From RGIG5579 sp045597125 (lineage in GTDB: Bacteria > Bacillota > Clostridia > Oscillospirales > SIG627), in NCBI GenBank assembly GCA_045597125.1, contig JAZODR010000013.1:62001-126000 (forward strand): a DNA stretch of 64,000 bases. Reading direction: 5' to 3'. Positions 16,577-24,056 of the stretch are shown here, in pieces (positions within the stretch are counted from its first letter, which is position 1; each line of letters begins with the position of its first letter). The notes beneath the pieces are model-generated. The model did not search any database. It was not told the DNA's origin and saw nothing but the letters and a program-made list of their open reading frames with translations. Made by a program: the position numbers and the translations under genes.

Positions 16577-17278
16577 ATGCTGATTGAGTATCTGGGAGTA
16601 GGTCTTGCCCAACTTGTTTTTCTGTGTCTTCGGGTTCTGAATTCCTCCTCTTTTCCACCTGCCTTGGAAAAGGAAGAGGAAGAAAAATTATTTTTTAAAA
16701 TGAAAAAAGGGGATGAGAATGCTCGTGAAAAATTGATTGAACACAATCTGCGACTGGTGGCACATATCATAAAAAAATATGATTCCGATCGGGAAGATCA
16801 AGAGGATTTGATTTCCGTCGGCACCATCGGTTTAATCAAAGCAATTGATTCTTTTCGTCCTACTCTGGGAAACCGCTTTGCTACCTATGCGGGAAAATGT
16901 ATTCAGAATGAGATCTTAATGTATTTCAGATCCCAAAAGAAGTATATGGTAGAAACCAGTATGGGAGAAGCCATTGAGGTGGATAAGGATGGAAATCCTC
17001 TCACCATTTTTGACGTACTGAGGGTGGAAGATAACATTGTGGAGGAAATTGCATTGAAGGGGCAGACCGGTCTTGCAATGACCGCTGTGCGAACCCTTTT
17101 GGATGAGCGGGAGCGTCTTGTAATTTCTATGCGTTTTGGGTTAAATGGGAAAAAATGTGCTACCCAGCGCGAGGTGGCTTCTCAAATGGGAATCTCCCGT
17201 TCTTACGTTTCCAGAATCGAAAAAGGAGCGCTGGAAAAATTGCGTCGTTTTATGGAAAAACCGCGAAACTATATTTGA
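16577..17278 (+). CDS. sigK: Sporulation sigma factor SigK, with pro-sequence
   Basis: 233 residues. The first 20 or so residues are hydrophobic (LIEYLGVGLAQLVFLCLRVL), matching the membrane-bound pro-sequence of pro-sigma-K that must be removed before activity. Region 2 follows ('EHNLRLVAHIIKKYD', 'EDLISVGTIGLIKAIDSF', 'FATYAGKCIQNEILMYFR'), then region 4 with 'TQREVASQMGISRSYVSRIEK'. The gene is contiguous: no skin-type insertion interrupts it. The start is set by AAAGGAGA before ATG 16577. A CATATAGT at 16539 resembles a sigma-E -10 but lacks a clear -35. The SipL-like coat gene is next. Confidence 0.95.
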   Translation: MLIEYLGVGLAQLVFLCLRVLNSSSFPPALEKEEEEKLFFKMKKGDENAREKLIEHNLRLVAHIIKKYDSDREDQEDLISVGTIGLIKAIDSFRPTLGNRFATYAGKCIQNEILMYFRSQKKYMVETSMGEAIEVDKDGNPLTIFDVLRVEDNIVEEIALKGQTGLAMTAVRTLLDERERLVISMRFGLNGKKCATQREVASQMGISRSYVSRIEKGALEKLRRFMEKPRNYI

Positions 17279-17287
17279 TCCTTGGGA

Positions 17288-17314
17288 ATACAAAAGGAAA
17301 TGATTGCATACATT
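17288..17314 (+). promoter_or_regulatory. Candidate sigma-E promoter of the SipL-like gene
   Basis: ATA at 17288-17290, 16 bp, then CATACATT at 17307-17314, matching the sigma-E consensus -10 (CATACAnT) in all fixed positions. The predicted start of transcription falls near 17320, which argues for translation starting at 17384 rather than at ATG 17327. Confidence 0.7.
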
Positions 17315-17383
17315 GATATTGCTTAAATGGGTACCACGGTGGCGGTACAGCAAAATTTTGAGCTACCGAGAATGGAGAAAATT

Positions 17384-18949
17384 ATGGCAGAAGAAATGTT
17401 TGCTGCCCAAGAAAAAAAGAAGCTGGGAGATCTTACCGTTACTGATGCTACTTGTCGCGTAGAGACGGAAATCATTCTTCCCGATTACAAAGAGGAAGCG
17501 GAGCGCATTGTTCGCGGGGTTCCGAAAGCGGTCATTAAAAACAAACAAGTTTATTTGCGGGATCGGTATCTGATCTGTGAAATCGAAGGAAGCGTTGGCT
17601 TTCACATATTGTATCGTACGTCGGGAAAAGGGGGAGAGGGAAAGGTATCCTCTTTTTTGCAAACGGAGAATTTTTCCCATACTTTTCAAATTCCTTTCAG
17701 CAGCGAGGAGTTTACCGCTGAAGATGTAGCGGTATTCGCCGAGGCTACGTGCCATTCCACATTGGTAAAACTCATAGGTCCGCGCAAACTCAGCGCAAAA
17801 TGTGAGGTGGTGATTGCACTTGACATTAAGTGCAACCAAGGTATTCTGCTGTTTTCGGATGAAACTTCCCGTGACCTTGTTACCCGCAGCAAAGAGGTGA
17901 AGGCTACTTGTCTGCGCGTACAACAAAGAGAAGAAATGAGTTTTTCTCAGACCATTTCACTCCCAAAGGCATATTTGCCCATTGAGGAGCTTTGCGAAAT
18001 GGAGGTAGTTCCTTTCGTTCAAAACGTAAAGGTGGAGGATGGCGGATTATCCTTTTTGGGACTTTGTGATTTGCATTGCAGCTATACTGCCGCAGGAGAA
18101 AATACCTTTATCAGTTTTTATCAGCCCATTGAATTTGAAAGACGCGTTGCAATTGCTGATCTTATGCGAGAAGATATTTGCCGTGTAAATTTGACTCCCG
18201 TTGCATTGAAGGCAAGTACCGATATTAACGAAGAAGGGGAGAATAAAAACATTCTTTTTGAATTGACCCTTTTATGCGAAACCAATGCTTTTGAAACGGA
18301 AACGCTTTTCGTAACGGAGGATGCTTTTTCTACGGATTGTGAACTTGCGGTGGAAAAAAAGACAGAGCAGGTTCAGGAGCTTCTGGGAGTTTTTGATTTT
18401 TCCGATTCCATTAAGGCTCAGCTCCCCTCCAAACACTCTTCGCTTCTTCGCGCAGAGGGAATTCAGGCGGGTGTGGAATTTCGCAATTCCTATCTGGAGG
18501 AGGGAAGACTTTGTCTGGAGGGAAAACTGGTCTTTTCGTATCTGGGGATTACCGAATCCGATGAAATGAAGCATACTGAGGAAACGTATGAGTTTAAAAG
18601 CTACGTTACACCGCCCTTTTCTATTCCTGAGGGAGAGGAATGCTCCATTGAAGTGTGCGGCGGTGCACGGGGGATTGATGTGGATCCGGATGGAGAAATC
18701 CTTCGGTTGCGTTTCGATTTGTGCGGAAGCATTTGTGTGTATGTAATACATCGCCCGGAAGTGGTTTGTCGCTTAGAACGTGGCGAAACAATCTCGAAAA
18801 AGCAGGGAGAAATTCTATATGTTTATCCCCATCGCGGAGAGGACCTTTGGTCTCTTGCAAAGGAATACCATATTTCTCCCGAAAAGGTAAAAAAGCAAAA
18901 TCATTTGACGGGAGAGAACTTGCCTTCCTACCTGAAACTCATTCCGTAA
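17384..18949 (+). CDS. SipL-like spore coat morphogenetic protein (DUF3794 and LysM)
   Basis: About 521 residues made of repeated DUF3794-type beta domains ('ATCRVETEIILPDYKEEAERI' near the N-terminus is diagnostic) and a C-terminal LysM domain starting near 'EILYVYPHRGEDLWSLAKEY'. This architecture is that of SipL of Clostridioides difficile, a sigma-E-controlled protein that binds SpoIVA and is needed for coat assembly. ATG 17384 has GGAGAAAATT before it; ATG 17372 and 17327 are alternatives. It directly follows sigK, and a sigma-E-like promoter lies in the gap. SipL function is inferred from architecture and context. Confidence 0.85.
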   Translation: MAEEMFAAQEKKKLGDLTVTDATCRVETEIILPDYKEEAERIVRGVPKAVIKNKQVYLRDRYLICEIEGSVGFHILYRTSGKGGEGKVSSFLQTENFSHTFQIPFSSEEFTAEDVAVFAEATCHSTLVKLIGPRKLSAKCEVVIALDIKCNQGILLFSDETSRDLVTRSKEVKATCLRVQQREEMSFSQTISLPKAYLPIEELCEMEVVPFVQNVKVEDGGLSFLGLCDLHCSYTAAGENTFISFYQPIEFERRVAIADLMREDICRVNLTPVALKASTDINEEGENKNILFELTLLCETNAFETETLFVTEDAFSTDCELAVEKKTEQVQELLGVFDFSDSIKAQLPSKHSSLLRAEGIQAGVEFRNSYLEEGRLCLEGKLVFSYLGITESDEMKHTEETYEFKSYVTPPFSIPEGEECSIEVCGGARGIDVDPDGEILRLRFDLCGSICVYVIHRPEVVCRLERGETISKKQGEILYVYPHRGEDLWSLAKEYHISPEKVKKQNHLTGENLPSYLKLIP

Positions 18950-18955
18950 AAAAGA

Positions 18956-18984
18956 AAAAGCCGACGATATCGTCGGCTTTTTTC
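18956..18984 (+). terminator. Terminator of the SipL-like gene
   Basis: An 11-bp palindromic stem (AAGCCGACGAT and complement) followed by TTTTTT; A runs on the other side make it usable for the minus-strand lipoprotein gene as well. Confidence 0.85.
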
Positions 18985-18988
18985 GTGA

Positions 18989-19189
18989 TTAAAATTGATT
19001 CCAGAAGCTCCAACCCTCATCTTTGGCTTCAATACCCATATCTAAAATCTTTGAGGTGGTTGTAATCTTTTTGGTGGTGACTTCTTCGGCGGTTTCGGTG
19101 GAGGTAGCAGTCTCCTTCTTGGGACCGCAAGAAACAAGAGCCAACAGAAGCATGGCAAGAATCAAAACAATAGGAAGAATTCTTTTCAT
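18989..19189 (-). CDS. Small lipoprotein
   Basis: 66 residues: a signal peptide ending in the lipobox LVSC (Cys about 21), then a threonine/glutamate-rich tail (TSTETAEEVTTKKITTT). No domain is recognisable. It has its own consensus promoter, so it is probably expressed in vegetative cells. Confidence 0.75.
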   Translation of the reverse strand: MKRILPIVLILAMLLLALVSCGPKKETATSTETAEEVTTKKITTTSKILDMGIEAKDEGWSFWNQF

Positions 19190-19230
19190 AGGATTACCCC
19201 TTATTTATACTCAAAAATTACTCTGGATAT

Positions 19231-19259
19231 AGTATATCGAATTTTCCTGCTTTTGTCAA
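19231..19259 (-). promoter_or_regulatory. Sigma-A promoter of the small lipoprotein gene
   Basis: TTGACA (19259-19254) and TATACT (19236-19231) on the minus strand, spacing 17 bp. Confidence 0.8.
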
Positions 19260-19274
19260 GATATATTGCAAAAC

Positions 19275-19304
19275 AAAAGCAGAAGGATTACTCCTTCTGC
19301 TTTT
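19275..19304 (-). terminator. Terminator of the cysteine-rich gene
   Basis: A 13-bp perfect stem (AAAAGCAGAAGGA/TCCTTCTGCTTTT) with a TTAC loop just after the minus-strand stop codon at 19308. Confidence 0.85.
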
Positions 19305-19307
19305 GTT

Positions 19308-20129
19308 TCAGTCGCAATTGCAGTCCTTCATTTCTGGGTAAAATTCTTTTACGGGGAATTCCATAGAGCGAAAGAGGGCGCAAGGGTCTGTATAGGGAAG
19401 CTCACATTGGCTTTCCTCGGAGGGAATACAACTGTCACAGGCGGGAATGACAAGCTGAGCAGGGCGCTCCATGCGAACCAAGGAAAAAAGTCCTAAAGAT
19501 ACAAAGCATACCTTACTTCCGTTGATTCCGTCGGAAAATCTTCCTTCAAAGCATGCGCACACATGATCCGGAATTTGGCTGGCCTCCAATACCGAAACAC
19601 CGAAATTTCCGCAACAGCTGCGATCCATCACGTTCAGGCGCAAGGCTACGGGTTCCGCTACCTCTACAACTGCGCGGGGGAGATTGGTGCCTTGATGGAT
19701 CCTGGCTTTTCCCGTGGGACAAAACGCATCAGGAAGCACGTCGGACTTAAAAATGGAAACATTGCCCTCGCCGCCGTAAAGCAAAACGCTTTTGTCCCAA
19801 GCGCATAGCCCCGCTACGTCTTGACCGGTTCCCAAACCTGTGCAGCAATCCAGAACACAATGGAAATAATAACGGATATTAATTTGAAAATATCCTTTGT
19901 TAAAAGGCATTTCCTCCGTGTCAATTTTACTCCATAGCACTTTGATATTTTTGATGCGGATTGCGTTTGCCATATCCAGAATTCTTTGTCCCTCGTCGGT
20001 GACGAAGATTCTCATTTCTTCCAGACATTCTTGATTGCGGCAAGAATCGTAAATGCGATATGTATCGATACAGCAGGCTCCGCTGTCGCGACCGTAAGCG
20101 CTTCTTGCTCCTTTGGATTGATCTATCAT
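19308..20129 (-). CDS. Cysteine-rich protein, probable late spore protein
   Basis: 273 residues with about 20 cysteines, many paired (ACC, DCC, SCC, CAC, CDSC, CNC), and no signal peptide or membrane segment. I do not recognise the family. ATG 20129 has AAAGGAGG at 9 bases. The upstream region holds a near-ideal sigma-K promoter (AC-17-CATAAGATA), so I infer late mother-cell expression and a coat or crust location with disulfide cross-links. Its neighbours (sigK, SipL-like protein, SpoIIQ-like protein) agree with this. Confidence 0.65.
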   Translation of the reverse strand: MIDQSKGARSAYGRDSGACCIDTYRIYDSCRNQECLEEMRIFVTDEGQRILDMANAIRIKNIKVLWSKIDTEEMPFNKGYFQINIRYYFHCVLDCCTGLGTGQDVAGLCAWDKSVLLYGGEGNVSIFKSDVLPDAFCPTGKARIHQGTNLPRAVVEVAEPVALRLNVMDRSCCGNFGVSVLEASQIPDHVCACFEGRFSDGINGSKVCFVSLGLFSLVRMERPAQLVIPACDSCIPSEESQCELPYTDPCALFRSMEFPVKEFYPEMKDCNCD

Positions 20130-20162
20130 AAAAAAAGCCTCCTTTTGATTGTTCACTCAGTT

Positions 20163-20190
20163 TATCTTATGCAACAGGGTGTTTTTTCGT
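20163..20190 (-). promoter_or_regulatory. Candidate sigma-K promoter
   Basis: On the minus strand AC (20190-20189), 17 bp, then CATAAGATA (20171-20163), which fits the sigma-K pattern AC-N16/17-CATAnnnTA completely. The start codon of the cysteine-rich gene is about 34 bp downstream. Confidence 0.7.
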
Positions 20191-20192
20191 GA

Positions 20193-20224
20193 ACAAAAAA
20201 GCACTGAGGCCTCGACCTCAGTGC
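20193..20224 (-). terminator. Terminator of the SpoIIQ-like gene
   Basis: A 9-bp perfect stem (GCACTGAGG/CCTCAGTGC) followed on the minus strand by TTTTTT. Confidence 0.85.
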
Positions 20225-20230
20225 GGCTTT

Positions 20231-20968
20231 TTATTCAAAATAACTCATAGGGTCAACGAATTCTTCGTTTACCATAACCTCGAAATGCAAATGAGGCTCT
20301 TCGGCACATTCCACTAGATTGCTTTCGCCGATTCCGCCGATTACTTCTCCCTCTTTAACCGTTTTACCTGCTTCCATTCCGTCGGGAAAAGCGGAGGTAA
20401 GATTGGAGTAGTAACTTTTGGTATTGTTTCCGTGATCCAATACAATCGTGTATCCAAGGAGCGGATCTTCATAAACCGATTCTACCGTACCACTAGTAAA
20501 AGCCTTGACGGGGGTACCTACACCTGCGGCAATATCAACACCGTTGTGCACTCGATAATCGTTCATCGTGGCGGAATAAACCAAAATATCGTTAGAAAAT
20601 GCTTTGGTTACGTTTCCTGCTACCGGCATGGTATAGGTGGGAGGGGTAGGCTGCGCCTGTACGCTCACGTTGTTTTCTTCTTTTTCGTTACTTGCTGATG
20701 CTTCGGGAACGGTAGTGGTGGGAGGGACGGTATAAGGCGCTGTGGTGGTGGAAGGAGTTTGTGTTTGAGGAGGAGTGATGACTACCGATGGATTTTTATC
20801 GGTATTCTTTTTTTCTTCCTGCACGGAGGGATTCTTGATGGGTTCGGGATTGATAATGCTGATGACAGCACTGTAAACACCGATGCAAATGACGGATAGG
20901 ATGCAGATAGCCAGGGCTATGTATAAGCCCCCGCCTGCAGAATTTTTCTTTTTTAGTTGATTTGACAT
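20231..20968 (-). CDS. SpoIIQ-like M23 metallopeptidase
   Basis: 245 residues: a short cytoplasmic end, one membrane helix (GLYIALAICILSVICIGVYS), a long Thr/Pro/Ser linker (about 45-115), and an M23 (LytM) domain. The zinc-ligand motifs are intact: 'HNGVDIAA' (HxxxD) and 'HLHFEV' (HxH). This matches SpoIIQ, the forespore partner of SpoIIIAH, and with an intact active site it resembles the clostridial rather than the Bacillus form. A sigma-F-like promoter upstream supports this. A generic cell-wall M23 peptidase is the alternative. Confidence 0.75.
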   Translation of the reverse strand: MSNQLKKKNSAGGGLYIALAICILSVICIGVYSAVISIINPEPIKNPSVQEEKKNTDKNPSVVITPPQTQTPSTTTAPYTVPPTTTVPEASASNEKEENNVSVQAQPTPPTYTMPVAGNVTKAFSNDILVYSATMNDYRVHNGVDIAAGVGTPVKAFTSGTVESVYEDPLLGYTIVLDHGNNTKSYYSNLTSAFPDGMEAGKTVKEGEVIGGIGESNLVECAEEPHLHFEVMVNEEFVDPMSYFE

Positions 20969-21002
20969 ATTGAATTCCTTTCGTGGTTGTTTGGTTTATC
21001 TA

Positions 21003-21031
21003 TATTGTTGCCGCGAAAGGTGAAAATATTC
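21003..21031 (-). promoter_or_regulatory. Candidate sigma-F promoter of the SpoIIQ-like gene
   Basis: GGCAACAATA (21012-21003, minus) fits the sigma-F -10 pattern GGnRAnAnTW at every position; GAATA (21031-21027) lies 14 bp upstream and matches four of five -35 positions. Spacing is one base short of the usual 15. Confidence 0.55.
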
Positions 21032-21035
21032 AAAA

Positions 21036-21065
21036 AAAGAAAAAGCCGCGAAAAGCGGCTTTTTT
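21036..21065 (-). terminator. Terminator of the yabP-yabQ-divIC operon
   Basis: A 7-bp GC-rich stem (AAGCCGC/GCGGCTT) with T runs on both strands, just after the divIC stop. Confidence 0.8.
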
Positions 21066-21342
21066 AACCGGGCTGTTCGTTGGCGTAAATCAAATCGCCC
21101 GGATCTCTCAAATTCAGTTTTTCTCTTGCAATGCGCTTAATGGTTTCCTCGGAAACCTCTTCCTGGAGCTGAGTGTTTAAGCGTTCTACCTGAAGGGTGT
21201 AAGCCTGCATCTGCTCACGGATCTTTTTTTCTTTTTCTTTCAAGTCGTTGATTTCAAGGTTCTTATCAATAATGGTAATGACCAAAAAAACAACGATTAC
21301 AAAAAATATGATTCGTCCGAAAAATGTAAACTTTGAGGGCAT
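21064..21342 (-). CDS. divIC: DivIC/FtsB-type septum formation initiator
   Basis: 92 residues: one membrane helix (about 9-25, FGRIIFFVIVVFLVITII) followed by a coiled coil ('NDLKEKEKKIREQMQAYTLQVERLNTQL') and the conserved 'REKLNLRDPGDLIY' end. DivIC forms a division complex with FtsL and DivIB. Its place after yabQ is the standard Firmicutes order. Confidence 0.88.
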   Translation of the reverse strand: MPSKFTFFGRIIFFVIVVFLVITIIDKNLEINDLKEKEKKIREQMQAYTLQVERLNTQLQEEVSEETIKRIAREKLNLRDPGDLIYANEQPG

Positions 21343-21354
21343 TGTAACTCCTAT

Positions 21355-21855
21355 CTATTGAAAACCTTTTTGCGCATCGCGGGAAAGTCTTTTTTTCATT
21401 TTTAACAAGCGTTTGTGCGCTCGTTTTGATTTTATTATTATAACAGTTTTTTTAATTTTGGCATATAAACAATTTGTTATTTTTTTGAAAACGATACCAA
21501 TGGGGCGAAGCAAAACTCTCCAGATGCTCTTGAGCACTGCTTTGATACAAAATAAAATCCCCGCGGAAAAACGAAGCAAAAGTTTTCCAACAGTCCCGAG
21601 GTAAAGGAGAAATCCCAGAAAACACCCTGCGAGAGAAAACCATCGCAAAACACCGTCGTTCAATGCATAGTGAAAGAAGATTAAAACAGGAGAAAGCGGG
21701 ATAAAAAAGCACAAATCCTCCAGCGCGATCAACCAATCGGAATGAGGAAAGGCGAGTCTGAGAAAACGGAAAATTTCATAATAAAAGCCAATGATAAAAC
21801 CGAGGAAAATGGCGGAGAAAAAAAGGAAACTGTCTCCGTTTGCATAAACATCCAT
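21355..21855 (-). CDS. yabQ: Spore cortex protein YabQ
   Basis: 166 residues with about four membrane helices and the YabQ start pattern 'FLFFSAIFLGFIIGFYYEIFRFLR'; the C-terminus is very basic (KSKRAHKRLLKMKKRL). YabQ is a mother-cell membrane protein needed for cortex formation in Bacillus. ATG 21855 overlaps the yabP stop (TAATG), so translation is coupled. Confidence 0.88.
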   Translation of the reverse strand: MDVYANGDSFLFFSAIFLGFIIGFYYEIFRFLRLAFPHSDWLIALEDLCFFIPLSPVLIFFHYALNDGVLRWFSLAGCFLGFLLYLGTVGKLLLRFSAGILFCIKAVLKSIWRVLLRPIGIVFKKITNCLYAKIKKTVIIIKSKRAHKRLLKMKKRLSRDAQKGFQ

Positions 21856-22121
21856 TACCCCAAAATCCTTCCCCAAAACGAGCGGGGACGGGCTTTGACA
21901 TCGTCGGGATAATACAGAGAGATGAAATTGCCTTTCAGCTCTACTTCTCCCTGATCCAAATCCAAACGCTCCATATGGATCTCTTCTCCCGTAATTTGCA
22001 AAGTGCCTGCACGGGTATCAAATTCAGCGGAATTTTCCTGAAAACTTTTGATTTCCAGAATCCCCGTCAAAGATAATCGGTTTCTGTTTTCCAGGAGTAC
22101 CGAACAAGTTTTTTCTTCCAT
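21855..22121 (-). CDS. yabP: Sporulation protein YabP
   Basis: 88 residues with the YabP/YqfC fold pattern: 'NRLSLTGILEIKSFQENSAEF' then 'GTLQITGEEIHMERLDLDQGEVELKG' and 'ISLYY'. YabP supports spore maturation. The start at 22121 is set by GAGGTG. A sigma-E-like promoter lies about 25 bp upstream, in the gap after rqcP. Confidence 0.9.
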   Translation of the reverse strand: MEEKTCSVLLENRNRLSLTGILEIKSFQENSAEFDTRAGTLQITGEEIHMERLDLDQGEVELKGNFISLYYPDDVKARPRSFWGRILG

Positions 22122-22145
22122 AAAATTCACCTCATTTCGTGAACC

Positions 22146-22172
22146 ATTTTATGAAAGAAAAGGGCTGTTTAT
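22146..22172 (-). promoter_or_regulatory. Candidate sigma-E promoter of yabP
   Basis: On the minus strand ATA (22172-22170), 16 bp, then CATAAAAT (22153-22146), one mismatch from CATACAnT. The Bacillus yabPQ genes are sigma-E dependent. Confidence 0.5.
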
Positions 22173-22417
22173 TCCTCTTCCAAAACCTCGTACAGAGTGG
22201 AAGCCTCGTTTTTTCCTACGTGCTCGGGCATCGCCTTGACGCGGCAACGAAATACTCTTTGTCCGAATTGAACTTCAATGACATCTCCGATTTTCAGGTC
22301 ATAAGCGGGCTTTACCACCCGCCCGTTCACCATAACGTGACTATCGCTGCAGGCATCGTTTGCAACGGTGCGACGTTTGATGATGCGGGATACCTTTAAA
22401 AATTTATCCAGTCTCAT
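22169..22417 (-). CDS. rqcP: S4-domain ribosome quality-control factor RqcP (YabO)
   Basis: 82 residues that are essentially one S4 RNA-binding domain: 'MRLDKFLKVSRIIKRRTVANDAC', 'VNGRVVKPAYDLKIGDVIEV'. RqcP (YabO) assists C-terminal alanine tailing by RqcH on stalled 50S subunits. ATG 22417 follows AAAGGATA; the longer frame is not needed. Synteny with yabP-yabQ-divIC supports the call. Confidence 0.9.
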   Translation of the reverse strand: MRLDKFLKVSRIIKRRTVANDACSDSHVMVNGRVVKPAYDLKIGDVIEVQFGQRVFRCRVKAMPEHVGKNEASTLYEVLEEE

Positions 22418-22543
22418 AGTATATCCTTTTTTATTCATTTTAGCATTCAGTAAACCGGAATTCAAGCACTTTTGGGCTTATGAGAAAAAATTGACGAAAA
22501 AGACAATTTTCTGTTCATAATTTGTGCAGTTTTTCAGAACCTT

Positions 22544-23941
22544 TTACCCTTGTGCGGCGCTCACATCTTTCAGTGTTTGGAGAAGCTCGAAAATGCTCTT
22601 TATGCCAACAAGTTTTACGTCCTTCGGCTTTTTCTTGAGCCGTTCCGCTTGTTTTTGAGGAAGCAGAATGGTTTCAAAACCAAGACGCGCCGCCTCCGCT
22701 ACCCTTAGATCGGAGTCGCCGATGGTTCGGCATTCTCCCGAAAGACCTACCTCGCCGATGGCAATGAGACTTCCGGGCAGGGAAAGATCCATTGCGCTGG
22801 AAAGAAGGGAGGTGCAAATGCCAAGGTCGGCTGCAGTTTCATCCAGTTTTAAGCCACCCACTACGTTTAAATATACGTCTTTATCAAAAAATCGTAAACC
22901 AAGCCTTTTTTCCAGAACTGCCAGAAGCATAGACATACGGTTGTAATCCACACCGTTGGAAAGACGTCTGGGGTTTGGAAAAGGGGATTTTGTCACCAGA
23001 GCCTGTACTTCGGTCATAATGGGTCGGGTACCCTCCATCAAGCAGACGGGGCAAGAGCCCGGCACGTGCTTGGGACTGTCCTCCAGCAGTCTGCGGCTGG
23101 GATCGGGTACCTCCTCCAAACCGCCGTCGGTCATTTCAAACAGACCGATTTCATTGGTGGAGCCGTAGCGGTTTTTAATCGCGCGTAAAATACGGCAGCT
23201 CTGCGTCCGTTCTCCTTCAAAATAGAGGACTACGTCCACCATATGCTCCAGAAGCTTTGGACCTGCAATGACGCCGTCTTTGTTTACGTGTCCTACCAAA
23301 ATGGTGGAAAAGCCAACTTTTTTCGTTTGTGATAAAAGTCTTGCTGTACAGCTCTTTACCTGGGTAGTGCTTCCCGGGGTAGAGCCAAGGGCGGAATCCT
23401 GCATGGTTTGTACCGAATCAATAATCAGAATATCGGGTGCGATACGCTCGATTTCCGCAAGAATTGCGTCAATATCTGTTTCGCATTGGAGATAAATATT
23501 TTCTCCCAGAGCAGAAAGCCTTTTTGCGCGCATTTTAATCTGAAGTTGGGATTCCTCTCCTGAAACGTAAAGCACTTTTAAATTTTTCATTTCCTTGCAA
23601 ATTTGCAAAAGCAGGGTGGATTTACCAATACCCGGTTCGCCCGAGATCAAAGCAACGGAGCCACGAACGATTCCGCCGCCCAAGGCTCTGTCCAGTTCGC
23701 CGATACCCGTTTGATACCGCTCACCGAAGAGGGTTTCTTCTTTGATTTCGCAAAGTTTTACTGCACTTGCAAAATCCTCGGGAAGAATGTTTTTTTGTAA
23801 TCCCGATTTCGCGGAAGGGGTGCGTTGTACCTCTTCCTCCATGGTGTTCCATTCTCCGCATTCGCGGCATTGTCCCGACCATTTACTTTGTACCGCGCCG
23901 CATGCGGAGCAAACGTATACGATTTTCGTTTTTTCTGCCAT
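22544..23941 (-). CDS. radA: DNA repair protein RadA
   Basis: 465 residues: N-terminal zinc finger 'CSACGAVQSKWSGQCRECGEW', RecA-like core with Walker A 'GEPGIGKSTLLLQ' and Walker B 'ILIIDSVQTM', the RadA-specific KNRYG motif ('AIKNRYGSTNEIG'), and a C-terminal Lon-protease-like domain ('VNVVGGLKLDETAADLGI'). RadA drives branch migration in recombination. ATG 23941 has GAGGG at 5 bases; the upstream in-frame ATG lacks one. Confidence 0.95.
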   Translation of the reverse strand: MAEKTKIVYVCSACGAVQSKWSGQCRECGEWNTMEEEVQRTPSAKSGLQKNILPEDFASAVKLCEIKEETLFGERYQTGIGELDRALGGGIVRGSVALISGEPGIGKSTLLLQICKEMKNLKVLYVSGEESQLQIKMRAKRLSALGENIYLQCETDIDAILAEIERIAPDILIIDSVQTMQDSALGSTPGSTTQVKSCTARLLSQTKKVGFSTILVGHVNKDGVIAGPKLLEHMVDVVLYFEGERTQSCRILRAIKNRYGSTNEIGLFEMTDGGLEEVPDPSRRLLEDSPKHVPGSCPVCLMEGTRPIMTEVQALVTKSPFPNPRRLSNGVDYNRMSMLLAVLEKRLGLRFFDKDVYLNVVGGLKLDETAADLGICTSLLSSAMDLSLPGSLIAIGEVGLSGECRTIGDSDLRVAEAARLGFETILLPQKQAERLKKKPKDVKLVGIKSIFELLQTLKDVSAAQG

Positions 23942-24005
23942 ATCGTCCCTCTTTTTTATACTTTCCTCTATTATAGAAAAAAACAGGAGTGCTGTCAATT
24001 TTTCC

Positions 24006-24034
24006 TTGCTTTTTTTTTGAAAAAATGTTATACT
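24006..24034 (+). promoter_or_regulatory. Sigma-A promoter of lplA
   Basis: TTGCTT (24006-24011) and TATACT (24029-24034), 17 bp apart, 22 bp before the gene. Confidence 0.65.
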
Positions 24035-24056
24035 GAATTAAATTTTAGGAGGCATT

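Noticed and set aside
16508..17278. A skin-like interruption of sigK
   Set aside because: The sigma factor reads continuously from the pro-sequence to region 4; no recombinase lies inside or beside it.
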